Assembly (NCBI GenBank): GCA_002427105.1
Contig: DIPM01000029.1
Coordinates: forward strand, 1 to 64,000
DNA: 64,000 bases
Origin: Marinilabiliaceae bacterium UBA5488
Lineage (GTDB): Bacteria > Bacteroidota > Bacteroidia > Bacteroidales > Marinilabiliaceae
Direction of reading: 5' to 3'
The stretch's first letter is position 1. Every line of letters begins with the position of its first letter. The position numbers and the translations under genes were made by a program. The notes beneath the pieces are model-generated. The model had not been told where the DNA came from. It ran no database searches and saw nothing but the letters and a program-made list of their open reading frames with translations. This document shows positions 17,169 through 25,592 of the stretch, in pieces.

Positions 17169-18023
17169 ATGATACTATTCAGTTATATTACATGGGCTCC
17201 CGACCCTGAGATATTCTCGCTGGGACCTCTATCTATCCGTTACTACGGTCTCTTTTTTGCCATTGCTTTTATCTTATCATATTATATAGCAGAAAGGATG
17301 TTCAGGCGTGAAAACGCTCCTGAAGATTGGATGGACAAGCTCTTTGTTTATGTTATTGTTGCCACCATTGTTGGGGCGCGTTTGGGTCATGTTTTCTTTT
17401 ATGGATGGGACTACTACTCACAACATTCGGAAGATATACTTAAGATTTGGGAGGGAGGACTCGCTAGTCACGGAGGTGCGATAGGTATATTGATAGCAAT
17501 TTGGCTTTATTCAAAAAAAGTGACCAAGCGTTCTATGCTTTGGACACTTGACAAGATGGTAATACCGGTGGCTTTGGCCGGGATGTTTATCCGCCTTGGT
17601 AACCTGATGAACTCAGAAATAGTAGGAAGCGTAACCACTCTTCCCTGGGGTTTTATTTTCTTGAAGGCACATGGTGTCGAGAATCCGGAATTACCGCGAC
17701 ACCCTTCACAGATATATGAGGCTATCTGTTATCTGATCACCTTTGTTATTCTAATGTATATGTATTGGCGGAAGAATGCCGGAGAGCGCCCCGGTTTGAT
17801 TTTCGGCTCATTCCTTATAGGAATTTTTGGCAGCCGGATATTAATTGAATTTCTCAAAGAAGATCAGGAGGCATTTGAAGCCGCGATGGCGCTTAATATG
17901 GGTCAGATATTAAGCATCCCCTTTGTGCTTCTGGGTATATTTTTAATTTACAGGGCACTCACGAGTCCAAAGGTTGACGTTATGATTTCGCAAACCAGGA
18001 GGGAAAAAAGAAACAAGAAATAA
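17169..18023 (+). CDS. lgt: Prolipoprotein diacylglyceryl transferase
   Basis: Lgt is an inner-membrane enzyme that moves a diacylglyceryl group from phosphatidylglycerol to the lipobox cysteine, the first step in lipoprotein maturation. The 284-residue protein has about seven transmembrane segments and the signature motifs: the N-terminal SIRYYGLFFAIAF, VGARLGHVFFYGWDYY, GGLASHGGAIG (about 97-107), and the key FIRLGNLMNSEIVG (about 143-156). It starts 24 nt after secA and ends one base before cinA, so it is probably cotranscribed with both. Its many lipoprotein clients include the LpoB, COG3014, SusD and PKD proteins in this window. Confidence 0.96.
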   Translation: MILFSYITWAPDPEIFSLGPLSIRYYGLFFAIAFILSYYIAERMFRRENAPEDWMDKLFVYVIVATIVGARLGHVFFYGWDYYSQHSEDILKIWEGGLASHGGAIGILIAIWLYSKKVTKRSMLWTLDKMVIPVALAGMFIRLGNLMNSEIVGSVTTLPWGFIFLKAHGVENPELPRHPSQIYEAICYLITFVILMYMYWRKNAGERPGLIFGSFLIGIFGSRILIEFLKEDQEAFEAAMALNMGQILSIPFVLLGIFLIYRALTSPKVDVMISQTRREKRNKK

Positions 18024-18024
18024 A

Positions 18025-19272
18025 ATGCAGGCTGAAATAATCACAATAGGCGATGAACTACTTATAGGTCAGGTTGTTGATACCAACTCGGCCTGGATGG
18101 GTCGGGAACTTAACAAGGTAGGTATCACGGTTCACAGGATTAGCTCTGTTAGCGATACAGAGGAAGATATATTAGCCATTCTGAAGGAAGCCGTGTCCAG
18201 AACGCCTATTGTACTTATTACAGGGGGACTGGGACCCACACGGGATGATATTACCAAGGCAGCTCTATGTAAGTTTTTCAACACCAGATTAGTCTTCAAC
18301 GAAGAGGTTTATTCCGATGTAGAGAACTTTTTGAAGAATAGGGTACATAGAATCAATACGATGAATCGCGATCAGGCAATGGTTCCGGAGGCCTGTACAG
18401 TGATACGTAATAAGATTGGCACGGCTCCCATAATGTGGTTTAGAACAAGTAAGGGAGTCGTTGTCTCAATGCCTGGAGTGCCCTCGGAGATGAAGGATGC
18501 TATGCAAAGCTCTATTATTCCCCGGATAGCTAATGAATTTGTCTCAGAGGTTCTGATACACAAGACAGTTCATATTTTTGATATTCCCGAGGCCATGCTT
18601 GCAGAGAGGCTAAGCGGGTGGGAAGATGAGTTAGCTGCAAATATTAAAGTAGCCTACCTGCCCCAGGCAGGCAAAATCAGGTTGCGTTTAAGCGGCAAGG
18701 GTAATGACAGGGATAAACTTGAAAGGCTTATTAATGAAGCAATTGATAAGCTTTTTGTGATTGTAGGGGATAATATTTTTGGTTTTGATGAGCAGCTTGC
18801 GGAGGCGGAGCTTATAAAGCTCTTAAGGAATAAAGCCGCCACGATTAGCTGTGCCGAAAGTTGTTCAGGAGGATACCTGTCACATTTGTTTACATCCGTT
18901 CCCGGCGCATCCGATGTTTTCGCGGGTGGGATAGTTGCCTATTCCAATAAAGTCAAAGAGGAGCAATTAGAGGTGGCTCACAGTTTAATAGAGCAAGAGG
19001 GAGCTGTTAGCAAAGCAGTGGTTGAAGCCATGGCACTTGGTGCCTGCAAGGTGCTTCACAGCGACTACGCTATAGCCACCTCTGGCATCGCCGGTCCATC
19101 AGGGGGCAGTTCTGCCAAGCCTGTCGGAACGGTATGGATTGCTTGGGCTACAAAGGATAAGGTAGTAAGTCGTCTTTTTAATTTTGGGGATGGTCGTGAA
19201 CGAATAATAAAGCGCAGCGGGGATGCAGGAGTGATTTTGTTGAAGCAAATGATAGAAAAGAAAGAATTGTAG
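18025..19272 (+). CDS. cinA: CinA family protein (competence/damage-inducible; NMN amidase domain)
   Basis: This 415-residue protein has both CinA parts. The N-terminal molybdopterin-binding-like COG1058 domain (about 1-170) starts MQAEIITIGDELLIGQVVDT and contains LITGGLGPTRDDITK. The C-terminal CinA domain (about 255-412) contains SCAESCSGGYLSHLFTSVPG and a GIAGPSGGS loop, as in nicotinamide-nucleotide amidases (PncC). In characterised members the C-terminal domain deamidates nicotinamide mononucleotide, and the N-terminal domain can hydrolyse ADP-ribose. The gene begins two bases after lgt. Confidence 0.93.
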   Translation: MQAEIITIGDELLIGQVVDTNSAWMGRELNKVGITVHRISSVSDTEEDILAILKEAVSRTPIVLITGGLGPTRDDITKAALCKFFNTRLVFNEEVYSDVENFLKNRVHRINTMNRDQAMVPEACTVIRNKIGTAPIMWFRTSKGVVVSMPGVPSEMKDAMQSSIIPRIANEFVSEVLIHKTVHIFDIPEAMLAERLSGWEDELAANIKVAYLPQAGKIRLRLSGKGNDRDKLERLINEAIDKLFVIVGDNIFGFDEQLAEAELIKLLRNKAATISCAESCSGGYLSHLFTSVPGASDVFAGGIVAYSNKVKEEQLEVAHSLIEQEGAVSKAVVEAMALGACKVLHSDYAIATSGIAGPSGGSSAKPVGTVWIAWATKDKVVSRLFNFGDGRERIIKRSGDAGVILLKQMIEKKEL

Positions 19273-19336
19273 CAGCAAAAACAGGTCTATCAGGCAGAAA
19301 AAAAGCGTTATTAGGGATAAATTTAAGGATTAAGTA

Positions 19337-19368
19337 TTTGCATTATTGAAAAAAAATAGCGTATTTTG
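19337..19368 (+). promoter_or_regulatory. Promoter of the rpmB-rpmG-DUF4295 cluster
   Basis: TTTG at 19337-19340 and TATTTTG at 19362-19368 are separated by 21 nt, close to the Bacteroidota consensus (the -7 element is one base short). Transcription would begin about 33 nt before the rpmB ATG. Confidence 0.55.
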
Positions 19369-19407
19369 CGCTCTGTTTGAAAAACGAAGATAAAAAGCGA
19401 TCAAGAA

Positions 19408-19653
19408 ATGTCAAAAGTTTGTGAAATAACCGGAAAGAGCTTTATGGTTGGGAATAATGTGTCTCACTCAAAAAGACGTACCAAAAGAAGATTCAATGCA
19501 AATCTCTTCAATAAGAAATTCTATTTACCTGAGGATGATCGTTGGATCAGTTTGAAGATTTCGGCTGCCGGCTTGCGTTACATTAACAAAGTTGGTGTAC
19601 ATGCAGCAATCAAAACGGCCAAAGAAAAAGGATACTTAAGTGCAAAAAAATAA
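19408..19653 (+). CDS. rpmB: 50S ribosomal protein L28
   Basis: This 81-residue protein is full-length bL28. It starts MSKVCEITGKSFMVGNNVSHS and continues with the basic SKRRTKRRFNANLF segment, which matches the family closely. It has only one cysteine, so it is the zinc-free form. It is the first gene of the compact ribosomal cluster and is followed 18 nt later by rpmG. Confidence 0.97.
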   Translation: MSKVCEITGKSFMVGNNVSHSKRRTKRRFNANLFNKKFYLPEDDRWISLKISAAGLRYINKVGVHAAIKTAKEKGYLSAKK

Positions 19654-19671
19654 TAAGAGAGGGTAGAACAA

Positions 19672-19860
19672 ATGGCTAAAAAAGGTAAAGGTAACCGCAT
19701 CCAGGTAATACTGGAATGCACAGAACATAAGGAAAGCGGACTACCCGGAACTTCCAGGTATATCACCGTTAAGAACAGAAAAAATACGCCTGACAGAATG
19801 GAGTTGAAAAAATTCAATCCAATTTTGAAGCGTATGACAGTACATCGTGAAATCAAGTAA
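19672..19860 (+). CDS. rpmG: 50S ribosomal protein L33
   Basis: This 62-residue protein is bL33, recognisable from RIQVILECTEHK, TSRYITVKNRKNTPDRMELKKF and a C-terminal PILKRMTVHREIK. It lacks the two CxxC pairs of the zinc-binding form, so it is the C-minus type. It follows rpmB and precedes the DUF4295 gene by 10 nt. Confidence 0.96.
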   Translation: MAKKGKGNRIQVILECTEHKESGLPGTSRYITVKNRKNTPDRMELKKFNPILKRMTVHREIK

Positions 19861-19870
19861 TTATTAAGTT

Positions 19871-20026
19871 ATGGCAAAGAAATCAGTAGCTACCCTGCAA
19901 AAGGGAGCGGGAAAAGGACATACCCGTGTTATTAAGATGGTAAAATCAGAAAAGACCGGAGCCTACTCTTTCCATACGGAAATGGTTGTTAATGACATGG
20001 TTAAAGATTTTTTCAACAAAAAATAA
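19871..20026 (+). CDS. DUF4295 small basic protein (probable Bacteroidota ribosomal protein)
   Basis: This 51-residue ORF reads MAKKSVATLQKGAGKGHTR and ends MVVNDMVKDFFNKK. It is small and basic, as the DUF4295 family is, and is found in the same place after rpmG in Bacteroidota. Structural work on the Flavobacterium johnsoniae ribosome described a phylum-specific large-subunit protein named bL38; I believe this gene is its counterpart, but I could not check. The 10-nt spacing and the shared terminator at 20049 support cotranscription with rpmB and rpmG. Confidence 0.88.
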   Translation: MAKKSVATLQKGAGKGHTRVIKMVKSEKTGAYSFHTEMVVNDMVKDFFNKK

Positions 20027-20048
20027 GCGGATTATCCGTGAGATACCA

Positions 20049-20088
20049 GAGCCTTCTTAGAGATAAGAGGGCTTTGTTATTTTTAGCA
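20049..20088 (+). terminator. Intrinsic terminator after the ribosomal cluster
   Basis: AGAGCCTTCTT and AAGAGGGCTTT form an 11-bp stem with two G-U pairs and a 6-nt loop, followed by GTTATTTTT. It lies 22 nt after the DUF4295 stop and before the ftsY promoter. Confidence 0.65.
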
Positions 20089-20106
20089 AAAGCTCAAAGA
20101 TGCTGC

Positions 20107-20137
20107 TATGATAATCCAATAATTAACTATATTTTTG
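20107..20137 (+). promoter_or_regulatory. Candidate promoter of ftsY
   Basis: TATTTTTG at 20130-20137 is a perfect TAnnTTTG. A partial -33 (TATG, 20107-20110) is 19 nt upstream. Transcription would start about 60 nt before the ftsY ATG. Confidence 0.5.
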
Positions 20138-20203
20138 CTCTTTCTCGTTATAGCTTGCAGCTTAGCTAAAAGGTTTTTAGTTAAGGTATTATAAATCAGA
20201 ATC

Positions 20204-21157
20204 ATGGGAATATTTGGTGCTTTTAATAAGGCAAAGAAGGATAAATTAGATGCTGGTCTCTCCAAAACCAAAGAGAGCGTTTTCCAGAAACTTACTCGTG
20301 TGGTCGTTGGCAAATCCAAGGTTGACGATGAGATTCTGGATGAGTTGGAAGAAGTCCTAATCAGTTCTGATGTTGGTGTTGATACCACTATCAAGATAAT
20401 AGAGCGTATAGAAGATCGGGTGATGCGCGATAAGTTCATAAATGCAGCAGAGCTTGATAAGATACTTAAAGAAGAAATCACGGCCCTTTTAAAGGAGAAT
20501 GAAGCAAACGAAGATGGTGATTTTGAGATTCCCGGCAATGTAAAACCCTACGTTATTATGGTCGTAGGAGTTAATGGAGTAGGAAAGACCACAACCATTG
20601 GTAAACTTGCGCATAAGTTTAAGTCGGCCGGTAAGAGTGTTCTTTTGGGTGCTGCCGATACCTTCCGTGCAGCGGCCATTGATCAACTTGAAATATGGGC
20701 TGAAAGGGTTGGCATCGAGGTAGTAAAGCAAAAAATGGGTGCAGATCCGGCATCTGTAGCATTCGACACCATCTCATCAGCCAAGGCCAACAATATCGAT
20801 GTAGTGATTATAGACACAGCCGGTCGCCTTCATAATAAGGTAAACCTGATGAATGAGCTATCAAAAATAAAGAGCGTGATGCAAAAGATTGTTTCTAAGG
20901 CTCCTCATGAGGTGTTGCTTGTATTGGATGGCTCAACCGGTCAAAACGCCTTTGAACAGGCAAAGCAGTTTACCAAAGCCACAGAAGTAACCGCCCTTGC
21001 CATTACCAAACTTGATGGTTCGGCCAAAGGCGGAGTAGTAATTGGAGTTTCCGATCAATTTAAAATACCGGTTAAATACATTGGTATCGGAGAGGGCATA
21101 GACGACCTGCAGCCCTTTAATCGCGAGGCCTTTGTTGATTCCTTGTTTGGTAAATAA
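20204..21157 (+). CDS. ftsY: Signal recognition particle receptor FtsY
   Basis: FtsY is the SRP receptor GTPase that docks ribosome-nascent chain complexes at the inner membrane. The 317-residue protein has the NG domain only and lacks the long acidic A domain of E. coli. The G motifs are visible: GVNGVGKTTTIGKLA (about 122-136), DTFRAAAIDQLE, DTAGRLHNKVNLM, TKLDGSAKGG and the C-terminal GIGEGIDDLQPFN. Three bases separate it from rimO, so they are likely cotranscribed. Confidence 0.96.
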   Translation: MGIFGAFNKAKKDKLDAGLSKTKESVFQKLTRVVVGKSKVDDEILDELEEVLISSDVGVDTTIKIIERIEDRVMRDKFINAAELDKILKEEITALLKENEANEDGDFEIPGNVKPYVIMVVGVNGVGKTTTIGKLAHKFKSAGKSVLLGAADTFRAAAIDQLEIWAERVGIEVVKQKMGADPASVAFDTISSAKANNIDVVIIDTAGRLHNKVNLMNELSKIKSVMQKIVSKAPHEVLLVLDGSTGQNAFEQAKQFTKATEVTALAITKLDGSAKGGVVIGVSDQFKIPVKYIGIGEGIDDLQPFNREAFVDSLFGK

Positions 21158-21160
21158 TAT

Positions 21161-22456
21161 ATGATAAAAAAGCGAGTTGACGTTGTAACCCTTGGTTGTT
21201 CCAAAAACTTAGTTGATTCAGAACTTCTGATAAAGCAGTTTCAATCAAATGGCTATATGGTTGAACATGACTCAGCCAATCCACAGGGGGAGGTGGTGGT
21301 TATTAATACCTGTGGCTTTATTGGTGATGCCAAAGAAGAGTCGATAGCCAGTATCCTTGCATTTGCAGATTCACGGCGTCGTGGTGAAATAAACAAACTT
21401 TTTGTAATGGGCTGTTTGTCCGAACGTTACAAAGAAGATCTGAGTAAAGAGATCCCTGAAGTTGACAAATTTTACGGTAAATTTGACTGGAAAGAGCTGA
21501 TTGCCGAAATGGGCATAGATTATCGTGCTGATTTAAAGAATGAGCGTTCGCTTACCACGCCCGGTCATTATGCCTATCTAAAAATTTCTGAAGGTTGTAA
21601 CAGGTCTTGCTCGTATTGTGCAATACCCTTAATCACCGGCAAGCACAAATCCCGCTCAATAGAGAGTCTTCTTAACGAAGCAGAGCTTCTGGCAAAAAAG
21701 GGCGTAAAGGAGCTTCAACTGATAGCTCAGGATCTTTCTTATTATGGGCTGGATTTATATAAAGAAAAAAAGCTGGCTGAATTAGTCACCCGTCTATCCG
21801 AGATTGAGGGAATTGAGTGGATTAGGTTACATTATGCCTATCCTACAGGCTTTCCTATGGACGTTCTGGAAGTTATGGCTAATAACCCTAAAGTATGCAA
21901 GTATCTGGATATAGCCTTGCAGCACATATCCGACCCCATGCTTAAACTAATGAGGCGCAATGTAACAAAGAAAGAGACCATAGAGCTGATTGAATATATG
22001 CGTAAGGTGGTGCCAGGTATTCATCTGAGAACTACAATGATAACAGGTCACCCCAACGAGACGGAGGCCGATTTTGCCGAACTGCTTGACTTTGTTGAAG
22101 AGATGAAGTTTGAGCGTTTGGGAGTGTTTCCTTATTCACATGAGGAAGATACCCACGCTTTTAAAAACTATAAGGACAACGTTCCTGAAAGAATCAAACA
22201 GGAGCGGGCAGACGAAATAATGGCCCTTCAAAGTAATATCAGTCTGGCTCATAACAAGTCAAAAATCGGGACAAGACTCAAGGTAATAATTGATCGCACG
22301 GAAGATGATTATTGGATAGGACGGACAGAGTTTGACAGTCCCGAAGTCGATCCTGAAGTATTGATTAGTAGCAAGATAGACTTGGAAGTTGGTGCTTTTT
22401 ATAACGTGCAGATAACAGGAGCAGAGGAATACGATCTTTTTGCTGAGCTAAAATGA
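21161..22456 (+). CDS. rimO: Ribosomal protein S12 methylthiotransferase RimO
   Basis: RimO is a radical SAM enzyme that methylthiolates an aspartate on ribosomal protein S12. The 431-residue protein has the N-terminal UPF0004 domain with three cysteines (VTLGCSKNLVDSE, VINTCGFIGDAKEES, GCLSERY), the radical-SAM CxxxCxxC motif (EGCNRSCSYCAIPLITG, about 142-158), and a C-terminal TRAM domain (about 370-431). The sequence RSIESLLNEAELLAKKGVKE and the QDLSYYGLDLY segment are typical of RimO rather than MiaB. Confidence 0.95.
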   Translation: MIKKRVDVVTLGCSKNLVDSELLIKQFQSNGYMVEHDSANPQGEVVVINTCGFIGDAKEESIASILAFADSRRRGEINKLFVMGCLSERYKEDLSKEIPEVDKFYGKFDWKELIAEMGIDYRADLKNERSLTTPGHYAYLKISEGCNRSCSYCAIPLITGKHKSRSIESLLNEAELLAKKGVKELQLIAQDLSYYGLDLYKEKKLAELVTRLSEIEGIEWIRLHYAYPTGFPMDVLEVMANNPKVCKYLDIALQHISDPMLKLMRRNVTKKETIELIEYMRKVVPGIHLRTTMITGHPNETEADFAELLDFVEEMKFERLGVFPYSHEEDTHAFKNYKDNVPERIKQERADEIMALQSNISLAHNKSKIGTRLKVIIDRTEDDYWIGRTEFDSPEVDPEVLISSKIDLEVGAFYNVQITGAEEYDLFAELK

Positions 22457-22469
22457 TTTTTTATCTTTG
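22439..22469 (+). promoter_or_regulatory. Promoter of dnaX
   Basis: TTTG at 22439-22442 and TATCTTTG at 22462-22469 are separated by 19 nt, a perfect fit to the Bacteroidota TTTG-N19-TAnnTTTG pattern. Its -33 lies within the last codons of rimO. The leader to the dnaX ATG would be about 28 nt. Confidence 0.7.
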
Positions 22470-22503
22470 TAGAGCTTCAATAATAATGGTAGTTTTGTAA
22501 TAT

Positions 22504-23616
22504 ATGGAATATATAGTTTCGGCAAGGAAATATCGTCCGGGCACATTTAGCTCGGTAGAAGGGCAGGAGAACATCACAATGACCCTTAAAAACGCCATAA
22601 AGAACAAGCAGTTGGCTCATGCCTACTTGTTTTGCGGGCCGCGTGGCGTTGGTAAGACTACCTGCGCCCGTATCTTTGCCAAAACCATTAATTGCGAAAA
22701 TATAAGCCCTGAAAACGAGGCATGTAACGAGTGTGCATCCTGTAAGTCGTTTAATGATAATCGCTCATACAATATACATGAGTTGGATGCCGCCAGTAAT
22801 AACTCAGTTGATGACATCCGTCTGTTAATTGATAAAGTGAGGGTTCCACCTCAGATGGGCAATTACAGCGTCTATATTATTGACGAGGTTCACATGCTGT
22901 CATCAAATGCTTTTAACGCGTTTTTAAAGACTCTTGAAGAGCCCCCTCATCATGCCATTTTCATCCTGGCAACTACAGAGAAACATAAGATACTGCCAAC
23001 AATCTTATCACGTTGTCAGACCTTTGACTTCAACAGGATTACTGTTGAGACAGCATCTTCCTATCTTAAATATGTAGCTGAAAAAGAAAGTGTTGCGATA
23101 GAGGAGGAGGCCTTAAACGTAATAGCAACAAAGGCAGACGGAGCTATGCGTGATGCTTTGTCTATCTTTGATCAGATAGTTGCATTTTCGGGTAAAAACA
23201 TCACTTATCAGCAGGTTATCAGCAATCTGAATGTTTTGGATTACGACTACTATTTTAAGTTGCTTGATGCCTTTTTGAAAGAAGATGTTAGTTCAGCACT
23301 TATAATATTTAATGAAATTTTGAAGCACGGCTTTGACGGTAGTCATTTCATCGGCGGTCTTAGCAGTCATTTGAGAGACCTGATGATGTGTCGTGATCCG
23401 CAGACTGTCAGCCTGCTAGAGGTTGGGGCATCCATAAAGCAGCGCTACCTCGAGCAAGCCCAATTGTGTGATAATGATTTCCTCTACGAAGCGCTCAGAC
23501 TCACTACCAATTGCGAGCTCAACTATCGCATTGCACGCAATAAAAGATTACACGTTGAGTTTACGATTATCTCGCTTTCTCGCATTATTACAGAAAAAAA
23601 AAAGCTGCTGAATTAA
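22504..23616 (+). CDS. dnaX: DNA polymerase III clamp loader subunit, zero-frame (gamma-like) product
   Basis: The zero frame encodes 370 residues of the clamp-loader ATPase. It has Walker A GPRGVGKTTCARI (about 45-57), a zinc-binding set Cys64, Cys74, Cys77 and Cys80, IIDEVHMLSSNAFNAFLKTLEEPP, and the SRC arginine finger. It ends right after the collar domain III with three extra codons (LLN) downstream of a run of ten A bases. The -1 frame is open without a stop from the A-run to 24200 and carries the tau-specific C-terminal part. So the gene either is recoded, giving gamma-like (370) and tau (565) forms, or has a homopolymer error. The ATPase assignment is certain. Confidence 0.95.
   Translation: MEYIVSARKYRPGTFSSVEGQENITMTLKNAIKNKQLAHAYLFCGPRGVGKTTCARIFAKTINCENISPENEACNECASCKSFNDNRSYNIHELDAASNNSVDDIRLLIDKVRVPPQMGNYSVYIIDEVHMLSSNAFNAFLKTLEEPPHHAIFILATTEKHKILPTILSRCQTFDFNRITVETASSYLKYVAEKESVAIEEEALNVIATKADGAMRDALSIFDQIVAFSGKNITYQQVISNLNVLDYDYYFKLLDAFLKEDVSSALIIFNEILKHGFDGSHFIGGLSSHLRDLMMCRDPQTVSLLEVGASIKQRYLEQAQLCDNDFLYEALRLTTNCELNYRIARNKRLHVEFTIISLSRIITEKKKLLN
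23594..23604 (+). promoter_or_regulatory. Slippery A-run in dnaX (A AAA AAG in phase)
   Basis: Ten A bases (23594-23603) are followed by G. Read in the dnaX zero frame, 23598-23604 is A AAA AAG, the same heptamer and phase as the E. coli dnaX frameshift site. A -1 slip joins the zero frame to the long downstream frame. I see no strong upstream Shine-Dalgarno-like stimulator or stable downstream hairpin, so transcriptional slippage on the A-run is as likely as ribosomal frameshifting. Confidence 0.7.
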
Positions 23617-24200
23617 AGAGAAAGCAAAAGGAAGCTATTGATAATAAGTCTAATAACCATAATTCTCAACCAACATCCTCAAAAGAAGAGTCTTCAAGCA
23701 CTCCGCCTGCAAAAGCGGGTATAGCATCTATTTCGCTTAAGAATCTTATGAAGGGCAAGCCTCTTGCAGAAAAGGTCGATGATGAAATTGTAAAAAAGTC
23801 AGACACTGATCAGCAGACTACAGAGCAAAATGAGGACGTGAATCCTCAAGAACTAAAGAAAGCCTGGCTGGAATATGCAGAGCAAATAAAATCGGAGAAT
23901 ATGCGACTTTTCAGCATATTAACTGCGCACCAGGCAGAACTTTTCAATTCAACAATTATCAGGATTCAATTATCGGGACAAATTCAAATGGATGAGTTGG
24001 CAAATGCCAAAGCTGAGCTTATGTTATTTCTGAAGAAGCGATTAAAAAACAGCAAGCTTACGCTGGAAATATCAATAAGACCAGAGGACCTAGCTGTTGA
24101 AAAGAAGGCATTTACAGCAGCAGAGAAGTTTGAAGCAATGATACAGAAAAACCCTGCCTTGGCAGTTCTTAAACAGAAGTTTAATCTTGATTTGGAATGA
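23604..24200 (+). CDS. dnaX: DnaX tau-specific C-terminal extension (-1 frame)
   Basis: Reading from the base after the A-run in the -1 frame gives 198 codons without a stop. The first part is a lysine- and serine-rich linker (AAELKRKQKEAIDNK, then a PTSSKEESSSTPPAK stretch). The last roughly 110 residues (LKKAWLEYAEQIKSENMRLFS onward) look like the folded tau C-terminal region that contacts the polymerase. An internal ATG at 23748 opens a 150-codon ORF, but an independent gene is unlikely because the frame is continuous with dnaX. Fused tau would be 565 residues, a usual length for the phylum. Confidence 0.8.
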   Translation, partial: AAELKRKQKEAIDNKSNNHNSQPTSSKEESSSTPPAKAGIASISLKNLMKGKPLAEKVDDEIVKKSDTDQQTTEQNEDVNPQELKKAWLEYAEQIKSENMRLFSILTAHQAELFNSTIIRIQLSGQIQMDELANAKAELMLFLKKRLKNSKLTLEISIRPEDLAVEKKAFTAAEKFEAMIQKNPALAVLKQKFNLDLE

Positions 24201-24284
24201 AAGAGAAGTAATTATTCAACATTTTAAGCCCAGTGTTGTTAGAACCATTGTATTTGATAACCATGTGAAAACAGGAAAAATAAA

Positions 24285-25517
24285 ATGCCAATGAGTAAAA
24301 TAAAAGTAACAAATCCGGTGGTTGAACTCGATGGAGATGAGATGACACGGATCATTTGGAAAATGATTAAAGAGCAATTAATTCAACCCTACCTCGATCT
24401 CGACATTAAGTATTATGATCTTAGTATAGAGAATCGTGATGCCACTAACGACCAGATAACCATTGATGCTGCTCATGCTATTCAAAAGTACAATGTGGGC
24501 ATAAAATGCGCGACAATTACTCCTGACGAGAAACGCGTGGAAGAGTTTGGCTTGAAAAAAATGTGGAAATCCCCCAACGGCACAATTCGAAATATACTTG
24601 GAGGGACAGTTTTTCGTGAGCCCATCATAATAAAAAATGTTCCCCGTTTGGTGTCAGGATGGGAAAACCCAATCTGTATAGGACGTCATGCTTATGGTGA
24701 TCAATATCGTGCAACAGATTTCGTGGTCAAAGGCAGAGGCAAACTGGAAATCAGCTTCACACCCGAAGATGGTGGTGAGCTACAAAAGTATGAGGTGCAT
24801 GATTTTGAAGGAGATGGAGTAGCCATGGCTATGTTTAATACCGATGAGAGCATTACAGGCTTTGCTCACAGCTGTTTTAACCAGGCAATTAGCAAAAAGT
24901 GGCCACTTTATCTTTCAACGAAAAATACCATACTAAAGAAATATGACGGTCGCTTTAAGGATATATTTCAAGAGATTTACGAGCGGGATTATAAGGACAA
25001 ATTCGAGGAGCTGGGTATTAGCTATGAGCATCGCTTAATTGATGACATGGTAGCGGCAGCCTTAAAATGGAATGGAAACTTTGTCTGGGCCTGCAAAAAC
25101 TATGATGGAGATGTTCAGTCGGATACCCTCGCGCAAGGCTTTGGTTCTTTGGGCTTGATGACTTCCGTATTGGTGACCCCCGACGGCAAAACGATAGAAG
25201 CAGAAGCAGCGCACGGAACTGTTACCCGCCACTATCGTCAGTATCAACAGGGCAAAGCAACTTCAACCAACCCAATAGCATCAATATATGCATGGACAAG
25301 CGGCCTGTCATTTAGAGGCAAGCTGGATGGAAACGAAAAACTTATAGATTTTGCCAAAAAGCTTGAGTCTGCCTGTGTTGAGACCGTTGAAGGAGGCACG
25401 ATGACTAAGGATTTGGCTCTTACTATACATGGTTCAGAATTGAAGGACAAACACTACGTAAGCACTGAAGCCTTTATGGATGCAATAAAAGTACAACTCG
25501 ACAAAAAGTTGTCATAA
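24285..25517 (+). CDS. icd: NADP-dependent isocitrate dehydrogenase
   Basis: This 410-residue enzyme oxidatively decarboxylates isocitrate to 2-oxoglutarate in the TCA cycle. It is the eukaryote-like subfamily: NPVVELDGDEMTRIIWK near the start, the isocitrate-contact stretch KSPNGTIRNILGGTVFREPI (about 89-108), Arg in ICIGRHAYGDQYRATD, the catalytic Lys/Tyr region, DDMVAAALKWNGNFVWACKN and AHGTVTRHYR for cofactor and metal. Start choice is between the ATG at 24285 and one two codons later (MSKIK). A clear terminator follows at 25528. Confidence 0.95.
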   Translation: MPMSKIKVTNPVVELDGDEMTRIIWKMIKEQLIQPYLDLDIKYYDLSIENRDATNDQITIDAAHAIQKYNVGIKCATITPDEKRVEEFGLKKMWKSPNGTIRNILGGTVFREPIIIKNVPRLVSGWENPICIGRHAYGDQYRATDFVVKGRGKLEISFTPEDGGELQKYEVHDFEGDGVAMAMFNTDESITGFAHSCFNQAISKKWPLYLSTKNTILKKYDGRFKDIFQEIYERDYKDKFEELGISYEHRLIDDMVAAALKWNGNFVWACKNYDGDVQSDTLAQGFGSLGLMTSVLVTPDGKTIEAEAAHGTVTRHYRQYQQGKATSTNPIASIYAWTSGLSFRGKLDGNEKLIDFAKKLESACVETVEGGTMTKDLALTIHGSELKDKHYVSTEAFMDAIKVQLDKKLS

Positions 25518-25527
25518 TAGTAAACAA

Positions 25528-25564
25528 CAAAGCGCGAGTTCATTAAGAATTCGCGCTTTGTTTA
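25528..25564. terminator. Intrinsic terminator between icd and plsC
   Basis: CAAAGCGCGA (25528-25537) and TCGCGCTTTG (25551-25560) form a perfect 10-bp stem with a 13-nt loop, followed by TTT. It lies 11 nt after the icd stop and can serve the convergent plsC gene as well. Confidence 0.85.
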
Positions 25565-25592
25565 TATGATTAAATCATTATTTCCCACCGGG

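Noticed and set aside
23748..24200. 150-codon ORF as an independent gene after dnaX
   Set aside because: The frame is open back to the dnaX A-run and the content fits a tau C-terminus, so it is better read as the end of dnaX.
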